NCBI RefSeq assembly: GCF_023065955.2
Contig: NW_026622841.1
Location: 16,812,501 to 16,876,500, forward strand
DNA from: Ursus arctos
Lineage: Eukaryota > Chordata > Mammalia > Carnivora > Ursidae
Reading direction: 5' to 3'
Length of the DNA stretch: 64,000 bases
Shown here: positions 11,806 through 23,659 of the stretch, piece after piece
Layout of the letters: each line of letters opens with the position of its first letter
How positions within the stretch are numbered: position 1 is the first letter of the stretch
Position numbers and translations under genes: made by a program
The notes under the pieces: model-generated
What the model saw: the letters and a program-made list of their open reading frames with translations, nothing else
The model's database searches: none
What the model was told of the DNA's origin: nothing

Positions 11806-11988
11806 ATTTTTTAATTTATTTATTGAAAGAGAGAAAGAGTGGGAGAAGGAGTAGAGGGAGAGAACCTTCAAGCAGACTCCCAGCTGAGTGCAGAGCCCCA
11901 CAAGGGGCTCAGTCTCATGACCCATGAGATCATGACCTGAGCTGAAACGGAGTCAGACGCTTAACCGACTGAGCCACCCAGGTGCCTC
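11806..11988 (-). mobile_element. CAN SINE, minus strand
   Basis: Flanked by 11-bp target duplications tatgttgtgtg (11795-11805) and tatgttctgtg (11989-11999), with one mismatch. The head complement gagccacccaggtgcctc ends at 11988. Confidence 0.95.
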
Positions 11989-12004
11989 TATGTTCTGTGC
12001 TTTT

Positions 12005-12370
12005 AAAAATATGTCCACAAATTCTTGAAATTCCGCTCTTTAAGAGGCAGGGCTTAATTTTCCTCTCTCGCTGGTGGTTGGACATAGTGACTTCTTTCTA
12101 ATAAACAGAATATGGAAAAAGTTGAAGATTAGGTCATTAAAGGCACTGTGATTTCCTCCTCTCTCAGATCACTCACTCTGAAAGCCAGAGGCTGCCGTGT
12201 TGTGAGGACACTCAAGAAGCCCTACGAGGAGTCCATGTAGTGAGGACTGAGGCCTCCCGCTCACAGCCACGTGAAGGAAACATCTTGAAGTGGATCCTCC
12301 AGCCCCAGGCAAGCCTTCCGATGACGGCACTCCTCACTGACATCTTGACTACCACCTCATGGCAGATCTT
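12005..12370 (+). mobile_element. MaLR-type (MLT1-like) solo LTR, plus strand
   Basis: Old LTR of the ERVL-MaLR group. The text runs in the expected order: 'gacatagtgacttctttctaataaacagaatatgg' (12080-12114), the gattaggtcattaaaggcactgtg block, ctctgaaagccagaggctgccg, 'gatcctccagcccca' and 'cttgactaccacctcatgg'. Decayed and antisense to NEDD4L. It creates the open frame 12240-12785, which is not coding. Confidence 0.7.
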
Positions 12371-13249
12371 TGCCTGCTCTGTGCTGGTAACTGTGGAAGG
12401 CATGTGTCAGAACACTCAGCGAAGCCGTTTTTGTGGCTTTCTGCTGACACACTGCGGGATCATCCGTAACACAGCAATGGAGAATCGGCGCACATGGAGA
12501 ATCCCACACAATAACTGTCGTCTAGTTTATCTCTTGGCTAAGTGGAGATTTCCCTGCGTATTAGGACACTGCTCAACACAAGGAAAAGATACCAGCTCAA
12601 GGCAGAATTTACAGAACTTGGTGACTTGTTCAACGTACATGCAATGGCTGTATTATTTTAAGTACAGAATCCCGCACTTTAGAGAAGTACAGTCAATACT
12701 CCAAACTGAGACAACTCCAGAAAATCTAGGGCACATGATCATCTGTATGATTTTTTTTTTTAATTCTGGAAAAAAAGAACATTAGAGAGTAGCTGTGAAA
12801 CTTCTATCTGCCTTTATAACAACCCTTTCTCCATCCCACACCCTTATTTTAAGTTCCTGCTAATACTGGGATGACCCACACCAACCAACATCACCTCAAT
12901 TGTACCTCCTTCCAAAAGCTACTGAGCATCTATTACGTGCCCACCCTGAGTAGCTGCTGTCGTATGGCAGCTTCTCTCCATCCTAATTCACCTGCCACCT
13001 CATTAGTCCAACCTTTCTAGAATGTCCTTTCTCCCTTACAACAGTGGGTCTTCGCCATGGACACATGGATCTCATTAAAACCCCTCAGCACGACAATGAA
13101 GGCTCACCATGACCTGCTTTATCCCTGAACTACCTGTGCTCTTTGCAGGGACCCAATGCCCTTCCTCACAGCACCCATTCATCCCCTACGATCCGCTCAC
13201 GGCCATGTCCTCAGGAAACCCAAAGCGCTTACAACACTCCAAGAACAGT
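12371..13249. other. Unassigned intronic sequence
   Basis: Includes a short L2-like phrase at about 12920-12950 (tgagcatctattacgtgccc). Otherwise nothing recognisable. Confidence 0.4.
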
Positions 13250-13770
13250 ACAGGAAGAAGGCGTCAATAAGACAGAGTTCAAGCCTACAGGACTTTACTT
13301 TCTATGTCCCAGAAGAACAACATACACACAATTACAAGACGCCACAATAAACTTAACAGCAGCAGTGAAGAATGGTAACCTACAGGAACACAGAGGAGGA
13401 AGAAATGAACGTACGTGTCAGGGGTGGGGACAAGGAAAGTTGCTCAGATGAGCGGCCATGGGAGCCAGGCCCCGAAGACTGAGGAAGAGAGAGGAACAAT
13501 TCTTCAGGCAAAAGAAGCAGCATGAGGGTACCTCGAAATGGAGAGCAAATCAACGTGCAGAGAGACGGGGGAGCGAACAGCTGCCCAGGCCTGGCTTCAT
13601 CCTCTGTGTGCTACAGGTCAGACACATCCAGCAGACAAGGGACAGGCTCACTGCAGGACAGGAGCAGAGAGAGTCGAATCCAGAGAGAGGAGGACAGGAC
13701 ACGATACATGGTCCGCTACACTGTTCTGGCGGACTGCGCACTGGCTCTGGGGATGGAAGATATGGGACTG
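13250..13770 (-). mobile_element. Probable L2 LINE fragment, minus strand, strongly decayed
   Basis: Purine-rich text with blocks like 'ggggtggggacaaggaaagttgctcagatgag' (13421-13452) and 'ccaggccccgaagactgag' resembles the complement of the L2 3' untranslated region. Several overlapping open frames here are by-products. Confidence 0.4.
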
Positions 13771-13787
13771 GTTCCAAAGCTGGGGGA

Positions 13788-13800
13788 GGGGGGGGGGGGG
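13788..13800. repeat. G13 homopolymer
   Basis: Thirteen G after 'tgggggag', within a longer G-rich stretch from 13782. Confidence 0.9.
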
Positions 13801-13865
13801 ACAGGGGTCGCACAGCACGGCTAGGTGATAGACTGGTTTTGCAAGGCAAAGAAGGTACCCCCTCA

Positions 13866-14038
13866 GAGGCGCCTGGGTGGCTCAGTCATTAAGCATCTGC
13901 ATTCTGCTCAGGTCGTGATCCCAGGGTCCTGGGATCGAGCCCCACATGGGGCTCCCCCTCTGCCTGCTGCTCCCCAGCTTGTTTCTTCTCCCTCTGTCGA
14001 ATAAATAAAATCTTAAAAAGAAGAAGAAGAAGAAGGCG
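13866..14038 (+). mobile_element. CAN SINE, short-head arctoid subtype
   Basis: The head reads ggcgcctgggtggctcagtcattaag with the two-base deletion typical of the arctoid subtype. The tail ends in an (AGA)n stretch at 14016-14034. Imperfect target duplications: gtaccccctca (13855-13865) and gcaccccctca (14039-14049). Confidence 0.94.
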
Positions 14039-14049
14039 GCACCCCCTCA

Positions 14050-17000
14050 AGTTCCCAGTTTGGGTGTAACAGGGCTGCCGCTATCTGATGGTAGAAACTA
14101 AAGAGAAGAGAGGGAGTCTGAGGCGAAGGGAAGTAAGAGAACATGGATTTCCTGAGGTTTCCCTGCCAGTGGGGAGGCAGAGACGTCCAAGACGCAGCCA
14201 GGAGTCAGAACCCAGAGCTCGGTACAGAGGCCATAAACGGACACTGAGCCTGGGGGGGCCCAGCACCTTTCTCCGAGCCTGGCTTCGGACGGATCATTTC
14301 GTCTGGCACTTACGTAATAAGTCACTGTAGTCTTTCTTTCCTGCAGATACGTCTTATGTTCTTGACTCGGCTCCATGGGCGCACTGTCCAACACGTAACC
14401 ACCAGCTACACGGGGCTGGTTAAGCCGAAGCAGAATCGATGACAACTACAAGTCAGTCCCTTAGTAACATGGGCCACACGTCAGCTGCCCAACAGGCACC
14501 TATGCCTAGGGGCTGGCTACCGTGTTGGACACGCAGGGACAGAATATGGGCCATTTCCACAATCACAGGAAGTTCTGCTGGATGGCGCTGCTCTGAACGG
14601 CACTAAAACTCACGGCAAGAATGAAGCAGGGTTTGAACATCATCTTGTGAAACGTGGGAAGACTGGAAAGAAGGAAGGGAGGGAGGGAGGAAGGGATCCC
14701 TACTCTTAGCTCAACTGTACCTCAATCCAGCGGTGGAATCCAGCTGCCTGGAAGTGAAAGGGGGAGCTCCTGTAATCCCACGTTCTAAGGGCAAGACTTC
14801 CTCTGGAGCACTGGGGACCAGCACGCCAATTCACGGCTGTCAAGCTACATGAAGCCAATGCTATACAGTGCAGTGCAGTCCCCGAGTCTAGACAGTTTTT
14901 AAACCATTATACAAAGAGGACCCGCGGGGACAGCAGCCTAACCAAGTGTGCGACAGAGACCTGGGAGCGTAGCTGAGGAGGCCAGAATCCTAACCGGGTT
15001 GCTCTGTCTTGCACAACAGTCACAGGAAAACGCATTCGGGAGGCAAGAAGAGAAGTAAAATCCCAACAGGATCCCGTTCTTGGTCCCCTAAAGAGAAGAC
15101 ATCGTGGAGAACCCTTGGAGGGAAAGGGCAGGTAGGAAAAAGGCAGGACTCCACATCAGGGTGAAGAGCGGACGGCCCAGCACCAAAGCACTGCCTGGGG
15201 GGGGGGGGGGGGCGGCGCGAGTGCAGACAGACCCGAGCCCAGAGGACTTGACGGCCTGTAGGGAGGAGGAGACTGCATGACCAGGGAGCAAGCCACAACA
15301 CCTGCTCCCCAAAGGCAAGGCTGATGTTGGAGGAGCATCTGGAAGCTTCTGTCAAGCCTCATGGCAACTCCCCAGGGCTCACACTGAACCCCGCCCCCCC
15401 ACCCTCCCACAACTGAGTGCAGTTTTCACCCATGCCTTAAAAGTGTTAGCTTTACATCTAATTCTTTCAGTGACAACATGAGAAGTCTTTGTTTCTGACT
15501 TCTGAATAGAGTCAAGCCACGGCGTTCCGGGTTCTTTGTAGATCTCACCATTCTGCCAACACTTCACCTGGAAAATCAGTCCCTCAAGAAGAGGAGATGG
15601 GGGGCAGGCGGGGTGAGCGGCAGGCTGAGGAGTCAGCCGTGGGTGGTGGCTGGGATCAGGCGGGTCCTGAGTGGCGTTCACAGCCCCAAGGGCCTCACTC
15701 CGAACAGGACTCAAACGTACACTCAGCAAGAATGTAAAGCCTTCCATGTGTGCACAGAGTTTTAGAGTGGCTCTCAATGAGAAACGTTCAGTTCTCGAAA
15801 GCCAAGAATCCACGTAATTCAGCGATCACGTAGACAGGGAAGGAGGGTGCCACTGAACAGTGTCCGTGAAATGAATGAGCTGGCAAGAGCTCAAGCTCAA
15901 AGCACTGAGTCGCCCTCTTCCACTAATTAAAAATTCTCTTTTTACCAGAAGAGTTGGTAAAACTCCATGTAAAAGGTCTTCAAAGAATCCATTTATCAAT
16001 GGTGCTTTTGTTCCCAACCTCGAATCACAAGACAGGAAACATGTTTCAATTCCCCCAAGATCACTAACACAAGAATTATCTTGTGTGTATAGTTCTAAAA
16101 ATGATCATAATAAACAACTGCACTTTGTTGAAAGCCAAAAATCACAGCTCAAAATCTAAAGTTCTGTATTTTTCATGGCAGTCATAACTCTGACCGCTCC
16201 TCTTCCATGAAGTGAAGTCTGGGTTTCTGGAACGCATACTTTGACTGGAAGGATCTGGAAGGGTCTGGGTTTCAGGCAGCAGGGGCTACTAAGGGCCCCC
16301 AAGAGCACAATCCATGGAGTGAGTTCCGTGGTCCCAGATCTGAATCTCCCCAAGAAGGGGCAGAAGCGTGGACTCACGTGGTGTGCCAAGGGCTCCTAGC
16401 ATTTTGAAAAGGACACACTGAACACAGCTGATAAGAAACTCATCCGAGTGTCGCGTTTTAGATTTTACAGTGAGGAAATGACCCGTTGCACGGATCTGAA
16501 GCCTCAGGACTGGCATGTTTACTCGGTAGGCAAGTTGGACAGGTGCAAATTATCATCCATCAAAGGCTGTGTGTGAAGAACAAGGCTTAGTTTGAGTATC
16601 CAAATACACGCCATACTCGTCTCCACAACACGGTGACGCTGCCACTCCCAAGTGCTTGAGCCCCACGGCTCTGGACAGGCCTTCCAAAAGCACCGCCAAA
16701 CAGAAACCTCTCTGGGCTTCCCTTTCCTGAGCTCCAGCCCACCCCCACCCCCACCCCTCCCACTCCCAGGCTCTGTTCCCACCATGCAATGCAAGTGACG
16801 AAGCTCCCCCACCACAGACAGCAACCAAATGCTGCCGTGCCCCCCGGAGATCACATCCAAGTCACCTCCCCCGGAACTGTGGGTGGTCCCAAAATCTCCA
16901 GCCACGTATTTACAGATCATGTCTCGGTTTGCTCCCACAAATATCTTATTTGCTCCTAGTTTAGTCCTCAAGAGGTTACTATTCCTGACGCCTGGAAGGA

Positions 17001-17484
17001 CAGGAAGATCAGCTCAAGTACCCACGCCTGTGCTCCAGCTTGAAGCCTTCCTGCCCTCATGTGTCTGACTTCACTTAAGACCAGTGCGAGAAGGGGACTG
17101 GGGGAACCAGGGCCCCAAAGCAGCAAAACTAGGACGATGCCAAGGACAACCTACTCATCCCAGGGAGTCACTTTCCACAGTGGCTAAGAGAATCGGCCAT
17201 CATCCCAAAGGCGTCAGACACAAGAGATGGGCAAATGTCCCAACTTAGAAGAGAAGCTATGAATCGTACTATAAATGACACACTTGGACCAGGATAGCTT
17301 TCCCCGCTGCCAGATCCACCAACTCACTGTTCAGTTTCCATCTCCTTCTTGTCCTTCAGCCCTCCGCCAACGTAGCACATTCTCTGACAAGGTCTTCCCA
17401 GAGCTCCTAGGCTAGGTAGGGCCTCCCACAAAAGGCTCCCACGGTGCCCCAGATTTCTTCTCTCACCCTTTATTGTTGCTGCTT
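14050..17484. other. Long intronic stretch without a recognised element
   Basis: About 3.4 kb containing a (GGGA)-rich run at 14675-14695 and G16 at 15197-15212 but no SINE, LTR or LINE that I can name. It is the largest stretch in the left half lacking a young repeat. Many overlapping short frames, none with a known domain or supported splice pair. Confidence 0.45.
15197..15212. repeat. G16 homopolymer
   Basis: Sixteen G followed by cggcgcga. Read as C16 in the NEDD4L transcript. Confidence 0.92.
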
Positions 17485-17498
17485 TTAAAATTAGCTAT

Positions 17499-17606
17499 CA
17501 TGGAGCACCTGGCTGGCTTGGTCAGTAGAACGTGCAACTCTTGATCTTGGGGGTGGGGTTTCAAGCCCCACGGTGGGTGTAGAGATGAGTTTAAAAAAAT
17601 AAAATC
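17499..17606 (+). mobile_element. Short CAN SINE (CT-rich part missing)
   Basis: Older or shorter SINE: the head gagcacctggctggcttgg is followed by the tRNA-like region and goes straight to 'tttaaaaaaataaaatc' without the CT-rich stretch. Target duplications ttaaaattagctat (17485-17498) and ttaaaatgagctat (17607-17620), one mismatch. Confidence 0.92.
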
Positions 17607-17620
17607 TTAAAATGAGCTAT

Positions 17621-18423
17621 TGTGCCAAAGACGAAGCTCGAAGAAGGCAGGGGCTAGACAGCAGTTCACAGGGAGTGGCAAGAATCATGGTCCCCGCGCA
17701 GCCCGGTCAAGGCCAGGGAGCCAGAGAGCAATCCCTCAGCTTGCTTAGCACGGCATTCCAAGACTTGAGTAAGGAGCTCGGCACCCAAATGTTCCAAGGG
17801 GAGCGGATGGCTGGGTGAATAAATGACATCGGTCCAAAGCAAAGTTCTTGAGTGAATTACTAAATAGTCTTCCTTTATTAAAGGAAAACAATCTACAGCT
17901 AAGGTCTGCCAAGAATAAGACCTGCAAACTTATTTCCTTTTCTGATAAGATTCACAGCACCAGGGCTGCACACCTAGTGTACAGAGACTTTGGCCAAACC
18001 ACGATCATATTCTTCTAGCCGAGGTGACGACAGGAGGGTGAACTGATATTAAGTTAGGTGGGACTTAGTTGTATCTCGTTGTTAACTCCCATCCCAAGTA
18101 TAATCATTAGACAACTCCAGGGAGGTGGGGTCGAAGGGGTGTGTAAGGTCCCAGGCCTCTATTTTTAACTCCATCCCGGGCAACATTTGTGAGTCTGGAA
18201 ACTCTGGATGAGGATACTGATGGCAGGCTAATTCAATTTGTAGCTGACATCCACACCTGGATGAACTGTCAGAAAACCGGATCAGAATCCAAAAAGATTT
18301 CATCTTTGGGTGATGAATGGGTGATGGGTCGAACCTTGAGGATGCAGTTTTACAGTGGTGTGTGTGCTCGGCTGCCTGACTCAGTGCAGGGGGCAGGAGG
18401 GAAGAGCATCGAAAGTGGGAGAA
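17621..18423. other. Unassigned intronic sequence
   Basis: Unique-looking. Nothing recognised. Confidence 0.4.
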
Positions 18424-18440
18424 AAAAATCTTTGGGGTTT

Positions 18441-18538
18441 CGGGGCACCTGGCTGGCTCAGTCAGTGCAGCATGTGACTCTTGGGTCTCAGGGTCGTGAG
18501 TTCAAACCCCATGTGGAGCATAGCGCTTACTTAAAAAA
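18441..18538 (+). mobile_element. Short CAN SINE (CT-rich part missing)
   Basis: Same short type as the copy at 17.5 kb: head cggggcacctggctggctc and body ending 'gagcatagcgcttactt' then poly-A. Flanked by aaaatctttgggg-type target duplications (about 18426-18440 and 18539-18553). Confidence 0.92.
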
Positions 18539-18553
18539 AAAAAATCTTGGGGA

Positions 18554-19686
18554 TTTTATTATCTCAAGCTCAGTATGACTCAACACTGTGACAGTAAACC
18601 ACCTGCATTATTCAAAGTCCAGAGCTGGGAATGTCGTCATCCTATTCCCCGGGCCAGCATTATGTTCAATTCCAAGGTGCATGACTTAGGAGGAACATGG
18701 CTATTTTGTTTTGTTTGAGGACAGAATCCATACAACAGAACACGAAGCAACCAAAAGAATGAGGATGTGCCCTACAGACAGCCCTGCAAACCCGAGCTGT
18801 ACGTGACAAGGTTGGGTGGAGAACGCTTTGCAGGGCTCACCGTCCTCCATGTGAGGAGAAAGGAGGAGATGTGTGTATGTGTTGACACACACACACACGC
18901 TTGTTGGTGTGTGCGTAGTCTGTAAGGACACAAAAAAATGTACCACTGACGGACTGAGGACAAAACAAGTTGGCTGGGGGCTGAGGTGCGCAAGAGAGAC
19001 AGACACACAGAGATGCCTCACTGTATAAAAGCCTTTTTTAAGCTTAAATTTAAAACCACTTAGATGTATGAACAACTCAAGAAAATGTTTCTGTGGGAAA
19101 GGGGGTGGGGCGGCAGAAGCCAAGACAGTTTCTGTTCTGAGGCTGCAGAGGGCGAACCTCAAAGCAAGGAGTGAAGGCTGCAGAAAGGCAGATGTGCCTT
19201 CCGGAGGGAAGGAAATTCTGGTCGTTAAACCTGGTCAAACACAGAGCAGGTGGCCTCCTGAGGCCCAGAGCTGACCGGTTCTCACCAGAGGGAGAGCAAA
19301 GGCCTGCCACCTGCCAGAAATATCACCAGGTAGGGAGACCATGAACCAGATGATCCCTGATGTCCCTTCCCAACTGTGCAGTGTGATTCTAGAAGGCCTG
19401 CACATGAGGAGCCAGAAACTCAGACCAAGAAGATTCATGCAACATCACACAACGCTTTACACACACACACACACACACGTATAATTTCTCTAAGACAGTA
19501 GGAATTACTGTCCTGTCTCTCATAGCGAAACACAAAGGTGATTCATAAATCAGAATGCTTCTCTACTTGCAACCAGTTTCAAAACATCATGAATAAAATA
19601 ACCAATCAGTCGGTTTTTTGGTTCCTATTCCACACCTTATTTCAAAAAGGATTTACGATGGCTAGCTGGCTCTATACAAGAGGCTC
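18554..19686. other. Unassigned intronic sequence with short (AC)n runs
   Basis: Contains (AC)n at 18885-18898 and 19459-19479 with no other named element. The minus-strand frame 19162-18701 is open across the AC repeat and is not taken as coding. Confidence 0.45.
19459..19479. repeat. (AC)n microsatellite
   Basis: About ten perfect AC units. Confidence 0.9.
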
Positions 19687-19701
19687 AAAATTCCTTTTAT
19701 A

Positions 19702-19900
19702 GGGGCGCCTGGGTGGCTCCGTCATTAAGCATCTGCCTTCGGCTCAGGGCGTGAACCCGGGGTCCTGGGATCGAACCCCACATCAGGCTCCTCTGCTGGG
19801 AGCCTGCTTTTTCCTCTCCCACTCCCCCTCCTCGTGTTCCCTCTCTGTTTGTCTCTCTGTCAAATAAATAAATAAAACCTTTAAAAAAATTAAAAAAAAT
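19702..19900 (+). mobile_element. CAN SINE, arctoid subtype, with perfect target duplications
   Basis: Head ggggcgcctgggtggctccg with 'gtcattaagc'. Flanked by perfect 15-bp duplications aaaattccttttata at 19687-19701 and 19901-19915, so the insertion is recent. Antisense to NEDD4L. Confidence 0.97.
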
Positions 19901-19915
19901 AAAATTCCTTTTATA

Positions 19916-20396
19916 AAGACTAGCAAAACTTGTACGATGGGCTGGTTGCTGGAATCATTCTCAGAGATAACTCTCGGTAAGAGGGCAAGAGGTCGCTGGT
20001 GCAAGGAGCAGCTGGAGTTAGCTCGGGCTGCTACAAAAAGCTCAACTGCACACACAAACATAGTACCACCAGCTCCGACAAGAGCTAGGGAAAAGCGGCA
20101 AACGGAACTGAGCTGTCCCATTAGAAACTTCAAGAAGCCACAGCGCCCAGTGCCATAGACCTTGGTATGCTGGAGGCATCGCACAGGACAGCAGGTGCTG
20201 GGGTGACAAGGATAACAGGATTTGTGTCACCATTCATGGCCTGAGGCCCAGGAAGCAGCCCCTCTGAATCCAACCTAATTCCTCACTCCCCTTCTGTCAC
20301 CTTCTGTGGCTGAAAGCCAGCCACAGGCCACGAGGGATGTTCATTTCATACCAATATATGCAAGACAAAACCTTCATGGTCCCTGGCTTCACATTT
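19916..20396. other. Unassigned intronic sequence
   Basis: Nothing recognised. A short phrase near 20013 (gttagctcgggctgctaca) looks like the end of a reversed MaLR LTR but is too short to call. Confidence 0.4.
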
Positions 20397-20410
20397 AAAA
20401 GGAGACAAGT

Positions 20411-20613
20411 GGGGCGCCTGGGTGGCTCAGTCGATTAAGCCTCTGACTCTTGGTTTTGGCTCAGGCCATGAGCTCAGGTTTCTGGGACAGGCTCCAAGGC
20501 TCTGAGCTCAGCAGGGAGTCTGCTTCCCCTCTCTCCCTCTGCTCTCCCTCCCCCCCCCAACTTATTCCTCTCTCAATTTCTCTCTCAAATAAATATTTTT
20601 TAAAATAAAAAAT
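20411..20613 (+). mobile_element. CAN SINE
   Basis: Head ggggcgcctgggtggctcag at 20411, CT-rich region with a C9 run at about 20550. Target duplications aaaaggagacaagt (20397-20410) and aaaaggaaacaaat (20614-20627), two mismatches. Confidence 0.95.
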
Positions 20614-20627
20614 AAAAGGAAACAAAT

Positions 20628-20987
20628 ATGCTAGATTATCAACCTTATGATGGGCAGAATCTAGGCCTCTTATAATAAGGCAGAATTTACGGCCTTAAAA
20701 TGTGCAAATGTGCATTATCAGATTAACATTTCAGCTGGGCCTCATTATCCAACAGCACCGTCTTATCACACAGACCTGACCTTAGTAACTCATTAAGATA
20801 GTGGCTGAAACATTCTATTTCCTAGCTTATTGGAATTTTACCTTGTGTTCTGAATCATGAATTTTTAAAAAAATAATATTCCTAAAGACAGAAAACTTAC
20901 ATTGTTTTTCAGTTTCCTCATAGAAAAAAAAAAAAAGACTGAACAATTTCATCTCAGTACTCACTTTGATTTTTTTTAATTTAAAAG
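20628..20987. other. Unassigned AT-rich intronic sequence
   Basis: AT-rich with A/T homopolymers at about 20925-20936 and 20971-20978. Nothing named. Confidence 0.4.
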
Positions 20988-21000
20988 TATCAAAGTCAAG

Positions 21001-21203
21001 GAGCACATGGGTGGCTCAGTCACTTGCGTGTTTGCCTTCAGCTCAAGTCATGATCCCAGGGTCCTGGGACCAAGCCCTGTGTTGTGTCCAGGTCCCTGCT
21101 CAGCAGGGAGTCTGCTTCTCCCTCTGCCTCTCTGCCTTTCCCCTTGCTTCTGCATGCTCGCTCGCTCTCTCACACAAATAAAATCTTTAAAAAAAAAAAA
21201 ACC
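21001..21203 (+). mobile_element. CAN SINE with perfect target duplications
   Basis: Flanked by perfect 13-bp duplications tatcaaagtcaag at 20988-21000 and 21204-21216. The head is diverged (gagcacatgggtggctcag) but the body and A tail are complete. Confidence 0.96.
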
Positions 21204-21216
21204 TATCAAAGTCAAG

Positions 21217-22013
21217 TTTTCTAATTTTTTTCCAAACTACAAAATAATCTCCATTACTCTGCGGCTACATACAGCTTTGAAAGAGAGGTCTAAGGACGTT
21301 ATACCACAATGCACTTTACAAACGTTATTTCCAACAGAATGCTTTCGGAGGAAAAAGGAAACGGGAGCGGAACGTTAAGGTATTCTTCTTTAAATAACAG
21401 CTACAGCATGCTAGACCGTGTCAGCGTGCTAGTTCTCTACAAGACCATCTGAAATACATTTTTAAATATTTACTCCCTTCACAGTAATATTCTACTGGGT
21501 GAAGTTTGATTATTTTCGAATTGTCCTAATATGGGTCTCTCCTAGGAGGGAGAAGTAGGCCCTTCCAGGGCTTGCATTCCTCTACGTACACGTGCACACA
21601 CACTTCCCCGTATCAGAACCGCGTCTGAAACGTGGGCGGCCTTCCTATTTGATGAACACCCGTCTATCGTGGGTAATGTTGGGCTTAGCCGATCCCACCC
21701 TGGCAGCAGCTTCCCTGATCCAGATGGTGGTGGGGACGGATCAGGTGTTAAAGGGAGCGGTGAATATCACACCATTCTGTCCCTTGTGGTTACCACACAC
21801 AACCCTGCATCTCCCTTCTCACGCCATGGTGCGCTCGCTCTGAGAGAGTTCTACTCATGAGAGCTGCACGGGGTTCCGTGGGGTCCGGGAAACACTGAGG
21901 CAGTCCTGCTCCGCCATAGGGTCATACAGAGCAAGGCCCGCCTGTGCACAGTTTTCACTGTAGGGAACTTTCCTTGGACTTATCGCCTGTTTTTAAGGCC
22001 CATGCCACATGTC
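21217..22013. other. Unassigned intronic sequence
   Basis: Unique-looking. No exon or named repeat. Confidence 0.4.
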
Positions 22014-22028
22014 CATTTTTATTTTATT

Positions 22029-22205
22029 TTTTAAAGATTATTTATTTGATAGAAAGAGAACGAGCAGGGTGGGGGGAGCAGAGGGAGAGGGAGAAGCAGA
22101 CTCCCGGCCGAGCAGGGAGCCCGAGGCAGGGTTCGATCCCAGGATTCCGGGATCATGACCTGAGCCAAAGGCAGACGTTTAACTGACCAAGCCGCCCAGG
22201 CGCCC
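22029..22205 (-). mobile_element. CAN SINE, minus strand, with perfect target duplications
   Basis: Perfect 15-bp duplications catttttattttatt at 22014-22028 and 22206-22220 flank a full-length reversed copy. The head complement ends ccgcccaggcgccc. Confidence 0.97.
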
Positions 22206-22220
22206 CATTTTTATTTTATT

Positions 22221-22917
22221 AAGGATTTTCTATGGAACATTTTTATTCCATTCTTTTGTCAATCAACCTCTGTTGAATGTTGGGGTTTTTTCCCTGTTAT
22301 TTGAAATTAATGTTTAATTTTAATGCCCAGCACTCTGTACTTGGTTTAGACCGTTGGTGCTTGATGATGTTTACCTGCTTTTCCTTCGAATCTTCCAACA
22401 TGTACTTTAGGAGACACACGTGCCAACCTCTCCCCACTCCTATTTAAATTTTCACAGCCACAGGCCCTGGGACACATTCTGTACCTTCTGCAAAGCCTCT
22501 GCTGTTCTTCAGCTCCATCTATGAAGAGCCTGTTAACATTTATGAGGGTGATTTTTTAATTATCAAATGAGCAACTGTAGGAAGACAGATACCGGTCCAT
22601 CCACAGGATGATAAAGTTTCTGATATAAGCCATTCCACCCTCGGGGGCAGTGGAGCCAGCCCCCTTCCACAGCCTGGGCATGCTCATTTCGCCTCCTGCC
22701 CCCTGAAACCCTGGGGACACGGGCAGAACACCCGCCACCCTTGAAGGATGTTCCCAGAGAACATTAATACTTGTCACACAACCTGTGCATTTCCCACACT
22801 GGACGGGTGCTAGTTCCCTGCACGATTCCACATAGGACAATGTACTACTGAGAAGCCACAGGGTCAGAGGGGAGTATCTTCTTGGAGGACCAACTTTTCT
22901 GAAGTCTCGAGGAGTAG
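22221..22917. other. Unassigned intronic sequence
   Basis: Nothing recognised on either strand. Confidence 0.4.
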
Positions 22918-23095
22918 GACAGTGGTTCTCAAAGTGTGGACCCTCTCAAAGTGTGCACCGCCATCACCTGGCAACTTGGTGGAAATGCTCGAGCCCCACC
23001 CCAGACCTCCAGAATCAGACTCTCTGGGCTGAAGTCCCGTGAACGATGTTTACAGGCTCTGGGGTGGTTCGGAAGCACAAACTTTTGAGGGACAA
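22918..23095 (+). mobile_element. MER5A-like hAT-Charlie DNA transposon
   Basis: Starts acagtggttctcaaagtgtgg, then 'catcacctggcaacttggtggaaatgc', 'gagccccaccccagacct' and 'gaatcagactctctggg', in the order of the nonautonomous MER5A element. Ends near 'aaacttttgaggga'. Confidence 0.85.
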
Positions 23096-23454
23096 TGTCC
23101 TATTAAAACAAACAAGGAAGTACCACAGACTAAAACGGGCAATTTACACCAGTTTTGAAGAGTTCCCATTTGCAACTGGCAGCTTTGGACTCATCTGCAG
23201 GGACGAGCTCAGTCCCCTCTTCCCAGGGAAAACTCGGAGGGAAATGTGTGCAGAGAGCCAACAAAGCTTCTAAATGCTGAGGACTCCCAGATCTGCATCT
23301 CCAACCCTAACATCCTTCCTCTGGCAGCCCAGCCCTGAATCTCAAACTCTCTCTCTCTGAGCCAGCAATGCTGGCAACGGTGACTGGGGTCGTACGCCGA
23401 AAGCTGAACAGATCCTGTGTTCCTCGTTCCTCTGCTCCAAGGCCTGGCAGCACC
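23096..23454. other. Unassigned intronic sequence
   Basis: Nothing recognised. Confidence 0.4.
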
Positions 23455-23466
23455 CCAGTAACTTTT

Positions 23467-23648
23467 TTTTTTAAGAGTTGGGGGGAGGGGCCGAGGGGGA
23501 AGGAGAAAGAGAATCTCAAGCAGACTCCCCATTGAGCACAGAGCCTGAAATAGGGCTCGATCCCGCAACCCTGAGATCATGACCTGAGCTGAAAGCAAGA
23601 ATCAGATGCTCAGCCAACTGCATCCCCCAGGTGCCCCCCAACCCCCCC
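23467..23648 (-). mobile_element. CAN SINE, minus strand
   Basis: Reversed copy with a short T tail at 23463-23474, head complement ending gtgccccccaacccccccac, and target duplications ccagtaactttt / ccagtaactctt. Confidence 0.93.
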
Positions 23649-23659
23649 ACCAGTAACTC

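Noticed and set aside
12240..12785. 181-codon open frame on the plus strand
   Set aside because: Begins inside an MLT1-like LTR and has no domain.
19702..19790. tRNA-like A and B box sequences in SINE heads (here and in all other copies)
   Set aside because: They belong to the tRNA-derived SINE family. The cloverleaf is not complete, and the copies continue into SINE body and tail.
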